This document shows positions 28,317 to 37,690 of a stretch of 64,000 nucleotides of DNA, piece by piece. The notes beneath the pieces were generated by a model, which was not told where the DNA came from, ran no database searches, and saw nothing but the letters and a program-made list of their open reading frames with translations. The translations under genes and the position numbers were made by a program. Each line of letters opens with the position of its first letter. The stretch's first letter is position 1. This DNA is from G963665085 sp963665085 (GTDB lineage: Bacteria > Bacteroidota > Bacteroidia > Bacteroidales > JAAAOM01): contig CAXXXS010000001.1 of NCBI GenBank assembly GCA_963665085.2, positions 4,774,001 to 4,838,000 of the forward strand, given 5' to 3'.

Positions 28317-28405
28317 TTTAGATTCGTTATTGTATAACATCCAAAATTATACTTTAGCTTATAAATAACAATATTGCAGTAAATGCTATGTAGTACGTAA
28401 CCGCT

Positions 28406-28421
28406 TTAAGACAAGTCTTAA
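28406..28421. promoter_or_regulatory. Short palindrome upstream of the GH9 gene
   Basis: TTAAGAC-AA-GTCTTAA, a perfect 7+7 bp dyad about 90 bp before the GH9 start; possible operator. Confidence 0.35.
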
Positions 28422-28582
28422 TCCTGAATAAAGAAAAATTGAATTCTTGATAAATTTCTTATTAAAATAATCTAACCATTTAAAATCTCAACTCTAATTC
28501 ATAAATTGTACTAAACACGAGCCAACCCAATGATAAAGAAACTTTACAGATATAAATAGAAACAGTTGAATAATTTCGGATT

Positions 28583-29533
28583 TTAGACTTTCTTTAGGAT
28601 GATTGAAGATAATTTATTTAATAAAAAAGCCAATACGATTGTAATGGCAAAAGTCAGTATTATATACAAATAATTATTACTAATAAAAATAAAATTTCCC
28701 CTTAGAAAAAATATTGAAATTCCTTGTACAAGATATATCTCATAAGATATATTGCCTAAAAATAAAAATAACTTAATGTTAGAAATATAAACTTTATTGA
28801 AAAAAAGAAAAATCAAAAAAGGATATAAACACATCGAAGCGTAATGATATTTTCCAAAAAGTTTAATTAACAACAAGGTAAACAAGGCAAAGACTATTAA
28901 ATATTTTGATTGCACCAATTTTTCTATTTGTCCCTCAAAATATTTGCAAAATAGGCCAAAAGAGAATCCTAAAATTGAAATGTACCACCAATCCCTAAAA
29001 TTAATAATCTGTAGAAAATAAATAAGTCCAGCAGAGAGTGATACGACAAGAAAAATACCTTCTAATAAAGAAATATTAATATTTCGATATACGAAAAAGA
29101 ACATCAAGTATAAACATATAATTACAAATATATACCACGAAAAAGGAAGTAACAGATTTGTATCTCCCCTATATATAAAATTTTGAAAAATCAATTTCAC
29201 ATTTAATTGATTTCCATCAAGTAAAGAAAAAATCTGGAATAAAACTATTGACAACAAAAAAGGAACTAGCAATCTTGAAAATCTTTTCTTAAAGAAACCT
29301 TCTAAATACTTTTCTCTATTAGCTAATAATGAACTTAGTAAACCATAACCCGATATAAAGAAAAAAATTGCAACCATCGGACTTCCAAGTTTTTCAAAAA
29401 AATCAATTATTCCGATAGTAGTAGTTCTCTCGGATAAATGATGTAAAACAATAGCAATAGCTAATGCCCCTTTTAGCATATTAGAGGTTTCTTTTCTGAA
29501 ATTTATGTTAATGTTATCTTTGTCCTTTACCAT
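28583..29533 (-). CDS. Acyltransferase-3 family membrane protein
   Basis: A 316-residue integral membrane O-acyltransferase with about ten helices. It starts with the family pattern MLKGALAIAIVLHHLSE (catalytic-region His), then MVAIFFFISGYGLL and KKRFSRLLVPFLLS. Such proteins add acetyl or other acyl groups to exported sugars. It is an isolated gene, so the substrate is unknown. Confidence 0.88.
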   Translation of the reverse strand: MVKDKDNININFRKETSNMLKGALAIAIVLHHLSERTTTIGIIDFFEKLGSPMVAIFFFISGYGLLSSLLANREKYLEGFFKKRFSRLLVPFLLSIVLFQIFSLLDGNQLNVKLIFQNFIYRGDTNLLLPFSWYIFVIICLYLMFFFVYRNINISLLEGIFLVVSLSAGLIYFLQIINFRDWWYISILGFSFGLFCKYFEGQIEKLVQSKYLIVFALFTLLLIKLFGKYHYASMCLYPFLIFLFFNKVYISNIKLFLFLGNISYEIYLVQGISIFFLRGNFIFISNNYLYIILTFAITIVLAFLLNKLSSIILKKV

Positions 29534-30198
29534 ACAAAACTTTTATTTAATAGTGTATTACAATAACTATGACTAGGCACATAGACTGCAATTTAAATAT
29601 TTTATTTTAAGTATCTCATTCATTCTATATATTTTTTCATCAAACCATCAACTACTATAGTCTAATAAAAAATAACGTATTTGGTTATTGTTTTTTCAAT
29701 AAACCACTTTGAATTAAGTATTTTAAATTCTATGTATTCAAATAAAAAAAGCGATTACAATTTTTATCTTGTAATCGCTTTTTTGAAGTGAACCCACGCG
29801 GTCAAATTTCGAACTATATCCTTGAAGATTTAGAGGCAATTTCTAATGTAATCCGTAGCGGAATACTTGATTAACTTATTAAAGTTCGAGATATGTTAAT
29901 CAATCCACTACAAATAAATTCAAACGAAAACTTTCAGCAATTTTCAGCTAAAATTATATATTTGCCTTTGCTAATTGTCAAGGGTGTAATTTTTATAATT
30001 ATGCCGAAAATACATACCGATTCTTTTAAAACAAGCTCTTTTCAGGGGCTTTTCGTGTTTATAGTCCCTAGGTGTTTTTTGATTTGTTGCCTTATGTTTC
30101 GTTTTGTTATGCGAAATATCAAGGTTCTACACTTGTATTCTATTCTCACCTTCAATTCCTCTAAAAATTTTTCAATTATCTAAATAAAATTCATCGCT
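29534..30198. other. Intergenic region at island border, possible gene remnant
   Basis: 665 bp without a clear gene. It contains the 29744 hairpin and, just after it, an open stretch ending in TAA at 29874 whose translation (EVNPRGQISNYILEDLEAI and on) looks protein-like but has no start and no recognised family; it could be the tail of a broken gene. A later 96-codon frame has biased, low-quality composition and is probably not real. Confidence 0.45.
29744..29783. terminator. Bidirectional terminator hairpin
   Basis: Perfect 16-bp stem AAAAAAGCGATTACAA / TTGTAATCGCTTTTTT with an 8-nt loop and A/T tracts on both sides. Confidence 0.9.
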
Positions 30199-30432
30199 AT
30201 GATAAATCGCAGAACAATATTAAAGCAAGAGTTAGTAACAAAGTTATACCCTAATAGTGTCTCAATTAAATCAGCCATGCAGCATCTAAGGCGTGAAATA
30301 GATACATGCCCGGATTTGAAAAAGCGGATTGCAAAAGCAGGACACACTAAACGACACTACTACAACAAACAGCAACTTTTATTAATACTCGAACATTTCT
30401 GTGTTGAGCCAGAAGAATTTGAGGAGCTGTAA
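30199..30432 (+). CDS. DUF4248-like small DNA-binding-type protein
   Basis: A 77-residue basic protein, INRRTILKQELVTKLYPN then SIKSAMQHLRREIDTCPDL and TKRHYYNKQQLLLILEHF. This resembles DUF4248 proteins of Bacteroidota prophages and integrative elements and looks like a winged-helix fold. It opens a same-strand cassette of four genes. Confidence 0.7.
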   Translation: MINRRTILKQELVTKLYPNSVSIKSAMQHLRREIDTCPDLKKRIAKAGHTKRHYYNKQQLLLILEHFCVEPEEFEEL

Positions 30433-30503
30433 TACTCCATATTCGACAATACTCCCCCCCGAAATGAGTAGTCAATTTTTTGTTTAATTAAATTTTAAAA
30501 TTT

Positions 30504-30728
30504 ATGAAAAGTAGAAGTTTTAATGTTTCGGCAGATGCAACAGTTGAATTTGCCGAATTACTGGGTGAGTATGACCTTGAAGGTGTAATCATTGGTGCAA
30601 ATGAAGATGATGAAATCATTGTGAAAGTTGAATACGAGCCGGAAGAGCACAGCCAGGCAATTCTTGAAATGATAGAACACCTGGAGGAAGATGGTGAGGA
30701 ATATTCTGAAGAAGACGATGATGAGTAA
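30504..30728 (+). CDS. Small acidic protein, unknown
   Basis: A 74-residue protein with a short beta-rich body (RSFNVSADATVEFAELLGEY, GVIIGANEDDEIIVKVEYEP) and a strongly acidic tail (HLEEDGEEYSEEDDDE). The size and charge recall DNA-mimic or chaperone-binding proteins of mobile elements, but no family is recognised. Confidence 0.6.
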   Translation: MKSRSFNVSADATVEFAELLGEYDLEGVIIGANEDDEIIVKVEYEPEEHSQAILEMIEHLEEDGEEYSEEDDDE

Positions 30729-31054
30729 GGTAATGGTAAGTTATGGGTTAATTTTATTAGCCCATAACTTCAAACTAATACGTTTAGAATCCCGCTCTTT
30801 TTCTCTATGGTACTGAAAAGTCTATTAGAAGTAGGTCTAAGTTAAAATCAGTAAAGGAGTTTTAAAAAATAGTAGATAAGCAGTAACTATTAATTACTGC
30901 AACATTTAGAAAAGTAGCTGTTTAGAAGAATTTAATTGCTCACAAAAGGTAATAATCGCTGCAAAGTAGGTCATAATAGCTTTTTATAGAAAAAAGTAAC
31001 TGAACAATATCTTTTAATACCACAAGAACTAAGTACAACATAAAAAATGCAACA
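30729..31054. other. Intergenic leader with hairpin, inside the island
   Basis: 326 bp. A hairpin AAGTTATGGG/CCCATAACTT (30738-30747, 30761-30770) sits just after the small acidic gene, with no T-run. The rest is AT-rich with repeated AAGTAGnT-like words (near 30829, 30913 and 30965) and TTAATTACTG near 30890. It probably holds the promoter of the two large island genes. Confidence 0.5.
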
Positions 31055-32161
31055 ATGAAGGAAAAACATAGCAATTTACAAGATGCCATATATCGGAATT
31101 TGCAAGAAAACGCAACTTACACTTATGAAATATTAGTCGAAGACAATACAGGACATATACTGATTGTACCAAGAACCAATAATATTGAAGCTTTTAATGA
31201 GAATATGAAATCTGCTAAAGATATTGTCAATCAAGACGGCGGTAATATCAAAGTAGATATTTATCGTGGTAAAAGTCCAAAAGCCGGATTAGTTACACGA
31301 TACAATATTGATTTGGAGGATAACAGCAAAACTGAAAAACCTGTAACAAATCAATCTCAAATAGAACAGGCGGTTGATATGGCCATTAAAAAATACCAAT
31401 TCAGTAATAATGTAGGTGGATTGGGAAGTATTGAAAACCTCAATATGTTATTTGGTGCATTAACAGGTAATGATGCTGACAATGAAAATAACGATAATAC
31501 TTTAAATGGTTTAGCAGGATTATTGGGAGCTGTCAATAACTCACGGTATGAAAACACCTTGATGCAGTTTGAGAAAAAACTTAGCGATTACAAACAGGAA
31601 ACCGAACTCAATACATTGAAAAAACAGTTGCATGAAATAACTACTGAACGAGATAGCCTAAAAAACCAAAATCAGGAATTAGAAAAAGCAAATACGGCGT
31701 ACAAAACTGAGGTATCAGAGCTGGAAACCCGACTTGCAGGGTATTCAAACACGGAATTATTAAAACGTGTAGCAACGGGTGTACTATCAGGCATAGGTAG
31801 TAAGATACTTGGGAATAGCCCAAAGGCTGCTGAATTAATGGGCTTATCAAAAGATGAGTTGCAAGCTGCCCTTGGTTTTGTTGGAGAGGATGAAGAATTG
31901 CAAGGACATGCTTCCATTGCCCAACACGATGTTGATATAGAAGAAATACCAATTTCAAAAACAGAGCTTTTTAATGCCATAAATGATACAGCAAAAGCAC
32001 TCAAGCAAAGCGATATTCAATTTGCTATTTACATGATAACAATAATTGGCAACTGTATGGAAAGCAAGGAGCTGACTAGTAGCATGGTTCATCACCTCGA
32101 AAAGGAAAAACAGCGTTTGAGCATTGAGGAAGATGGTGAAAGCACAGTGCAAGAAGAATAA
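31055..32161 (+). CDS. Coiled-coil protein of the primase island, unknown
   Basis: A 368-residue protein. An N-terminal folded part of about 90 residues (ATYTYEILVEDNTGHILIVP) is followed by a low-complexity Asn/Gly linker, a coiled coil at about 165-228 (LNTLKKQLHEITTERDSLKNQNQEL), a Gly-rich hydrophobic stretch (GVLSGIGSKILG) and an acidic end. It lies 35 bp before the primase-helicase, so it may be a scaffold or loader in replication of the element. No family recognised. Confidence 0.65.
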   Translation: MKEKHSNLQDAIYRNLQENATYTYEILVEDNTGHILIVPRTNNIEAFNENMKSAKDIVNQDGGNIKVDIYRGKSPKAGLVTRYNIDLEDNSKTEKPVTNQSQIEQAVDMAIKKYQFSNNVGGLGSIENLNMLFGALTGNDADNENNDNTLNGLAGLLGAVNNSRYENTLMQFEKKLSDYKQETELNTLKKQLHEITTERDSLKNQNQELEKANTAYKTEVSELETRLAGYSNTELLKRVATGVLSGIGSKILGNSPKAAELMGLSKDELQAALGFVGEDEELQGHASIAQHDVDIEEIPISKTELFNAINDTAKALKQSDIQFAIYMITIIGNCMESKELTSSMVHHLEKEKQRLSIEEDGESTVQEE

Positions 32162-32196
32162 GATGATTTAAACAGCCAGGTTAAGGCTCAATACCA

Positions 32197-34902
32197 ATGC
32201 AGATGCAAACAATTGAAAAAGTAAAGCAAATTGATATAAAAGCACTTATTGAAAAGGAAACTGGAACTTGCTTCAATAAAACCAATCAACTGGAAAAATG
32301 TCCTTTTTGCGGTAGCGGTACAGGCACGAATCAGTCTCCAGCTTTTAGCATTAAAAAGAAAAATAATTTCTATAAATGTTTTTCATGCGGTTCCGGTGGA
32401 AGTACTATTGATTTTTTAATTTCTCTAAACTCAGGTTGGAACGAACATAAGGCTATCAAATATTTGCAGGAGGAATATCTCGGCATTAAAGAGCCGTTCC
32501 ATCCATCACAGAATGTAACAAGTGCTTTCGAAAAAATGCTTTTTGCCATCAAAAGCAATCCTATAGAAACAGCTACTGATTACCTAAAATCTCGTGGAAT
32601 TAGTTTTATTGATGATTTGCATGATGATAGTTATTGGTACGATTCACACGCTAATGCCATTGTTTTTATTGATGCCAATAATCAACTCATTAACCGCAGA
32701 ATGATTAATCCTGCCAAGGGAAAGCCGAAAGCCAAAAATAACGGAACGTTAAACGGTAGCATCTATGACAAAATGTACAATCCTGATTATGATGTTGTTT
32801 TTATACAGGAGGGCGTTGTAAATGCATTATCTATGAAAGGCTGTTCATCCATAGCTTTGTTTTCCACAGAGAATAAAATCAAGAATCCTAAAATTCTTCA
32901 AAAGTATATTGAAGGGAAAATCGTTGTTTTAGCAATGGATAATGATAATGCAGGAAATAAATCTGCTGAATATTATCGAGATTTTATTTTATCCAACCGA
33001 TTTGATATTAAATCGCTACGTAGGTTGGTTCTTCCGAAGAATAAGGATGCTAATGATTTGCTTCAAGATAAAACAATAGTTGACTTTCTTCAAGACATGA
33101 GCAATTACCAATTGCTTTGGGAAGATATTATTAATAAGCCTATTCCAAAATTCAGCCTTGATGAATTGACCGACATTGAAGAATACAACTTTTATAAGAA
33201 AAATGGATGCTACTATGCCAATGAGTTTCATAAAAGCAAACCTGTTGAAAGAAAGCTATCCAACTTCCTGATGGATTCGGTTTATCACTTAATGGATGGC
33301 ACAAAAGAAAGCAAACGCTTGATTAAGTTTCAACGAAATACCGGAGAGATTACAGTAAATGAAATTACCAGCTCGGAGCTTAACCTCGACAAGTTTAAGA
33401 AGGTAATTCGTAGCATATCCGGGCGTGGTTTAACTTTCTTTGGAAACACCCAAAATCTTGACACAATCCTGACTTATCTGTACGATAATGAGAAAAATGC
33501 CATTGCTGTTAATCAGCTTGGTTATCAGCAAGAATCAAAAGCCTATTGTTTTGCAGATGCTACAATAACCCATGATAATAAATTGCTTTATCCTGATAAG
33601 CTAGGTATTGTGAATCATGGTAAATCTGCCTATTATTTGCCTCCATTTGCATACACAAACCTTGACGACAAAAGTTATTCCGGACAACGTAAATTTACAT
33701 ACAAAGCAGGAAACCTGAACTTTAAAGAATGGTCGGAACTGATTTATAAAGCTTATGGTATTAATGGCGCAATTGGTATTTCCTTCATCATACTTGCCTT
33801 GTATCGTGATTTTATACTTGAACTTACAGGTTTTTTCCCTTTCCTGTTTCTGTTTGGAGACCAAGGAGCAGGTAAATCAAACTTTGTAAATTTCTTTCTG
33901 CATTTGTTTGGAGAGCCTAATCATGGCATATCATTACTAAATTCAACCGATAAAGGTTTTTCCCGTTCGCTTACTCAACGCAACAATGCACTTTATTATC
34001 TGAAGGAATACACCAATGCCATTGATAAGAAAACGGTTGATGTCTTCAAAACAGGTTACGATGGAGAGCTTTACACGATGGCTCAAAAAAGCAATGACAA
34101 TAAAACCACTACCCTTGAAATTAGTTCTGCCTGTATGGTAGATGGTAACGAGCTGCCCACATCTGAAGCTGCACTATTTGCCCGAATGATAGTATTACAC
34201 TTTGAGGATAATAAGTTTTCAGATGAAAGCACCCAAGCTTATAAAATCCTTTTAAAAGAAAAGGAACAGGGGGTTTGCAACATAACAAGAGAACTTCTAA
34301 AATACCGGAATGTAATGGAATCGAGGTTTAAAACGGTGTTTGATTCTATCTTTTCCGAACTTAAACCGGAAATAACTACTATAACTGAAATATCTGACCG
34401 ACAGATTAAGCATATAGCTTTATTACTAACTCCTGTTCAACTATTACAAAACAGTTTAGTGCTTCCATTTGATTATTCAACATACAAACAGTCCGTTATT
34501 GAGAATACAATTAAGCAAAACGAGATGGCCAGTACCATTAAAGATGTTACCATTTTTTGGGAAGCAATTGCTTTTAAACTGAGCCAACCGAAAAGTGAGA
34601 TTAAGGTAAACACGCATTACCTAAAAGACCCGGTAAATAAAAACCTGTTTATTAAATTTCCTCTCCTGTTCCCATATTACAAGGAGTATGTGAAAAAGAA
34701 CGGATTAAACGATTTGGATGCAAACTCATTGAAATCACTGCTTACATCAAAAGGCAATACACCTTTCATTCAAAATACAACTCAAAAGTCGAGAGATAAG
34801 GCAATTAATAAAAAACCTTTAGGTAGCTGTTATCGGTTTAAATATGAAGATATACCCGAAAGTATGGGGATAATAATAAATGATGTTGAACTGAACTTAT
34901 AA
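32197..34902 (+). CDS. Primase-helicase of a mobile element (zinc ribbon + Toprim + AAA-type ATPase)
   Basis: A 901-residue replication protein. The N terminus has a CHC2-like zinc ribbon with Cys35/Cys38 and Cys61/Cys64 (KCPFCGS, KCFSCGSGG). A Toprim domain follows, with Glu near 205 (FIQEGVVNAL) and VLAMDNDNAG near 245. A P-loop ATPase region has GDQGAGKS near 553 and an acidic Walker-B-like segment after it. The layout matches phage and satellite primase-helicases such as P4 alpha-like proteins. It is followed by a terminator and the GTTAAC repeats. Confidence 0.88.
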   Translation: MQMQTIEKVKQIDIKALIEKETGTCFNKTNQLEKCPFCGSGTGTNQSPAFSIKKKNNFYKCFSCGSGGSTIDFLISLNSGWNEHKAIKYLQEEYLGIKEPFHPSQNVTSAFEKMLFAIKSNPIETATDYLKSRGISFIDDLHDDSYWYDSHANAIVFIDANNQLINRRMINPAKGKPKAKNNGTLNGSIYDKMYNPDYDVVFIQEGVVNALSMKGCSSIALFSTENKIKNPKILQKYIEGKIVVLAMDNDNAGNKSAEYYRDFILSNRFDIKSLRRLVLPKNKDANDLLQDKTIVDFLQDMSNYQLLWEDIINKPIPKFSLDELTDIEEYNFYKKNGCYYANEFHKSKPVERKLSNFLMDSVYHLMDGTKESKRLIKFQRNTGEITVNEITSSELNLDKFKKVIRSISGRGLTFFGNTQNLDTILTYLYDNEKNAIAVNQLGYQQESKAYCFADATITHDNKLLYPDKLGIVNHGKSAYYLPPFAYTNLDDKSYSGQRKFTYKAGNLNFKEWSELIYKAYGINGAIGISFIILALYRDFILELTGFFPFLFLFGDQGAGKSNFVNFFLHLFGEPNHGISLLNSTDKGFSRSLTQRNNALYYLKEYTNAIDKKTVDVFKTGYDGELYTMAQKSNDNKTTTLEISSACMVDGNELPTSEAALFARMIVLHFEDNKFSDESTQAYKILLKEKEQGVCNITRELLKYRNVMESRFKTVFDSIFSELKPEITTITEISDRQIKHIALLLTPVQLLQNSLVLPFDYSTYKQSVIENTIKQNEMASTIKDVTIFWEAIAFKLSQPKSEIKVNTHYLKDPVNKNLFIKFPLLFPYYKEYVKKNGLNDLDANSLKSLLTSKGNTPFIQNTTQKSRDKAINKKPLGSCYRFKYEDIPESMGIIINDVELNL

Positions 34903-34926
34903 TACCGTTTTAATCGGTATTTTTTT
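34901..34926 (+). terminator. Rho-independent terminator
   Basis: AATACCG...CGGTATT stem with a 7-nt loop and a T-run, overlapping the last bases of the primase gene. Confidence 0.85.
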
Positions 34927-35316
34927 GTCCTTTTTAAACTTGAAAAGATATTGAACAAAATACTTTGTTAACTATGTTAACCGTGTTAACCTAATATCAT
35001 ATTATTCAGTATTACAATTCTTTAGCGGTTAACATGAGGTAAACATGGTTAACATTTCTTTTTTAAAGCTTGGTAAAACTCTGAGTTTTATGATAATCTT
35101 TTTCGGATTATTCAGACAAAGTCAAACTTACTGATATCCATTAAACATCAGGCGATTACTAAAGCTGGCTACGATAAAGAACTGGAAGGAGAAGATGATG
35201 AAGGCTATAATAATCTTCATGATTGCTGCCAATCATACAAGAAAGTAATTTATTTACAATCATCGATTTATTGTACCTTTACATTTTAATAATTCACAGA
35301 TAATTGCTTTATTATA
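34927..35316. other. Island end: iterons plus an ORF remnant
   Basis: About 390 bp with no intact gene. It holds the GTTAAC repeats (34967-35053), and an open frame of about 65 codons ending in TAA near 35289. That frame encodes a polar, protein-like stretch (KHQAITKAGYDKELEGEDDE) but has no start codon, so it may be the tail of a deleted gene. Confidence 0.5.
34967..35053. repeat. Iteron-like GTTAAC repeat array (candidate replication origin)
   Basis: GTTAAC occurs at 34967, 34976 and 34985 in three tandem 9-bp units, then again at 35028 and 35048 with a GTAAAC variant at 35039. The two clusters are 43 bp apart, separated by an AT-rich stretch. Repeats like these next to a primase-helicase gene resemble origins of plasmids and satellites. 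Confidence 0.55.
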
Positions 35317-35877
35317 TTGAAAATATACATCAAAAACATGGTCTGCATACGCTGCCAGATGGTAGTTAAGAGTGAGCTTGAAAAACTGGGGTTGCGTTAT
35401 ATTGATGTAAAAATTGGTGAAGCAAATATCGTTGAAGATATACCTGCGGAAAAATTGAAACATCTTGATATTGCATTACGAAAATCAGGATTACAATTGA
35501 TGGACAGTAAGAAAAGCATCCTGGTAGAAAAAATTAAAAGTGCAATTATTGAGTTGGTACACTATACTGATGAACAAATAAAAGTTAACCTTTCAAACTA
35601 CCTTAGTGACAAACTTCATTATGATTATACCTATCTGGCTAATCTTTTTTCAGAAGTAAAAGGAATTACAATCGAAAAATTTTACCTGACACATAAAATT
35701 GAAAAAGTAAAAGAGCTAATTGTTTATGATGAGCTTAATCTTTCTGAAATAGCCTACAAAATGCATTATAGCAGTGTGTCTCATCTTTCCAATCAGTTTA
35801 AGAAATATACAGGGTTGACTCCATCCCATTTTAAACAATTAAAAAACAAAAGACGCGGTACCCTTGAAGATATTTAA
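35317..35877 (+). CDS. AraC-family regulator with N-terminal CxxC metal-associated-like domain
   Basis: A 186-residue protein. The first 65 residues resemble a heavy-metal-associated fold with Cys10-x2-Cys13 (MVCIRCQ). The C-terminal 100 residues are an AraC double helix-turn-helix (NLSEIAYKMHYSSVSHLSNQFKKYTGLTP, one of the best-conserved motifs). The start is TTG at 35317; ATG at 35338 would remove much of the metal-like domain. It begins the stress/glycan region and may sense copper, thiols or redox state; inference. Confidence 0.88.
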   Translation: MKIYIKNMVCIRCQMVVKSELEKLGLRYIDVKIGEANIVEDIPAEKLKHLDIALRKSGLQLMDSKKSILVEKIKSAIIELVHYTDEQIKVNLSNYLSDKLHYDYTYLANLFSEVKGITIEKFYLTHKIEKVKELIVYDELNLSEIAYKMHYSSVSHLSNQFKKYTGLTPSHFKQLKNKRRGTLEDI

Positions 35878-35895
35878 CAAACTGAGGTATGATAA

Positions 35896-37062
35896 TTAAG
35901 TTAACCTGATTATTTTCCGGGTCAGGCTAATCCAAAACGGACTTATTAGTAATGTGAGAGCAATAGTACTAATAATTAACTGATAATCATTATTATTAAT
36001 AATCCCTGCAAAATACCCGGTAGCGCCTAAAATAAAACTAAATTCACCAATTTGTGATAACAAAGCCCCGGCATACATACTAGTTTTCCAGTTATTACGA
36101 AAAAGACGCATAATTAACACATTTATTGAATAGTTCACCATAAAAACCATTAAAACTAAAACACTAACGTTAATGAAATTTTTTTGTAGAAATTTTAAAT
36201 CGATAAGCATACCCACCGAGACGAAAAAAAGAGCAACAAACATTATTTTAAAAGCATGAAGACTATCATGTACCCATTTGGTCGATTTTGTCGATGCCAG
36301 AATAATTCCCGCCACAAACGCCCCTAAAGCAGAAGATAAACCAAGCAAGGCCGTAAATATCGAAAAACCAAAACACAACGCGAATGCAACAAAAACCTGC
36401 ATCTCATGGTCTTTCCTCAAAAATCCCATAAATGGCAGTTTAATTTCCTTCTTTTTTACAATATAAATGATAATGCCAGTAATAAATATCCCACCAAAAA
36501 CTTGTTTTAATACATCGGAAGTATCTGGCTTATCCCCACTCATATAGCCCAGGATGATTATCATTGGAACAATTAATACATCCTGTACCAACAAAACGCC
36601 AAGTACATTCTGCCCTGCTTTTGTTTGCATCTCATTTCTTTCTTGTAGAAGTTTAACAATTACTGCCGTGCTGCTTAAACTAATAACAAATCCAAGCATA
36701 ACAACCTGATTTAGCTTCCAGTTGAAATATTGTCCTAAAAGCCAAACAATCAATATGCTAACCGTAATTTGAATAATAGTTCCAAATACAGACACCTTCC
36801 AATTTGTAATTAAATTCGGAAGGTGAATTTCCATACCAATAAAAAACAGCAATAAAACAAGTCCCAGTGAACCCAGGTTTGTGATAAGACTTTCATCAGT
36901 TATAACGGCAAAACCATTTGGGCCAACCAATATTCCAACAACTATATAAGTTACCATTGCTGGCTGTTTAAAAATCCGTAAAACAAAGCCTACAGTAATG
37001 ATTACCATAGAAAGTATTACAAATTTTGAGAGAATGGGATCAATACTAACTGCTGCTATCAT
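35896..37062 (-). CDS. CPA2-type cation:proton antiporter (KefB-like), copy 1
   Basis: About 388 residues with 11-13 membrane helices: GILVGPNGFAVITDE, LLLFFIGMEIHLPNLI, the VMLGFVISLSSTAVIVKLLQE stretch, QDVLIVPM, GLSSALGAFVAGI and the GEFSFILG motif. No C-terminal TrkA-N domain is present. The frame is open to 37248, but the start at 37062 (MIAAVSIDPILSKF) aligns with the paralogue at 45328-46521. Likely role: potassium or sodium efflux and pH control. Confidence 0.9.
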   Translation of the reverse strand: MIAAVSIDPILSKFVILSMVIITVGFVLRIFKQPAMVTYIVVGILVGPNGFAVITDESLITNLGSLGLVLLLFFIGMEIHLPNLITNWKVSVFGTIIQITVSILIVWLLGQYFNWKLNQVVMLGFVISLSSTAVIVKLLQERNEMQTKAGQNVLGVLLVQDVLIVPMIIILGYMSGDKPDTSDVLKQVFGGIFITGIIIYIVKKKEIKLPFMGFLRKDHEMQVFVAFALCFGFSIFTALLGLSSALGAFVAGIILASTKSTKWVHDSLHAFKIMFVALFFVSVGMLIDLKFLQKNFINVSVLVLMVFMVNYSINVLIMRLFRNNWKTSMYAGALLSQIGEFSFILGATGYFAGIINNNDYQLIISTIALTLLISPFWISLTRKIIRLT

Positions 37063-37263
37063 TCTTTTTAATACTAAGGTTTTTTTGTATAGCCTTATTG
37101 AAATGCGCACGCATATAAAGTATACATTCCAATGAATACTTGAAGTTACCCAAATAAGCTCGAATAAAGTATTAAATGTGTGAATGATGTAAATTAAACT
37201 ACGAATAGTATAACTAGTAGCAGTATTTCTTGCCATACCTTTATTCAATTAATAATAAGGCAG

Positions 37264-37614
37264 ATGTACAATTTTGAATTGGAAAAATCAAAAACACATA
37301 TCTTAATTGAAATTATTGAATATGTCCCAAATTCCGTGGTAACTAAAACTATCATTCGAAAAACCACAGGCAACGTTAGTGTTGTTGCTATTGATACGGG
37401 CGAAGCGCTGGCGGAAAAAATATCACCTTTTGATACATTTATTCAGATTATTGAAGGTAATGCTGAAGTAATAATTGATGAAAAATCAAATTTGCTTAAA
37501 ACAGGTGAGGGAATAATAATTCCTGCCCATACATCCAATAATGTAAAAGCAAACGAGCGGTTCAAGATGATTTCGACAATTATTAAAAGTGGGTATGAAG
37601 CAGTGTCAATTTGA
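37264..37614 (+). CDS. Cupin-domain protein
   Basis: A 116-residue single-domain cupin. The beta-barrel pattern (SVVAIDTGEALAEKISPFDTFIQIIEG, then EGIIIPAHTSNNVKANERFKMI) is clear, but the first cupin motif keeps few of its usual histidines, so metal binding is uncertain. Divergent from antiporter copy 1 and 76 bp ahead of a kinase gene; possibly a small sensor. Confidence 0.8.
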   Translation: MYNFELEKSKTHILIEIIEYVPNSVVTKTIIRKTTGNVSVVAIDTGEALAEKISPFDTFIQIIEGNAEVIIDEKSNLLKTGEGIIIPAHTSNNVKANERFKMISTIIKSGYEAVSI

Positions 37615-37690
37615 AAGTAAATAATTAAATATCTGTTGCAAATCAATAATACGAAATATGTTTTAAGGTTTTGACACAAATTAAAACGCT

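Noticed and set aside
29893..30183. A 96-codon plus-strand frame in the 29.5-30.2 kb gap
   Set aside because: Composition is hydrophobic and irregular, with no family-like motif and no plausible leader; treated as non-coding.
37063..37248. N-terminal extension of antiporter copy 1
   Set aside because: The paralogue starts at the position matching 37062, and the extra 62 residues do not look like transporter sequence.
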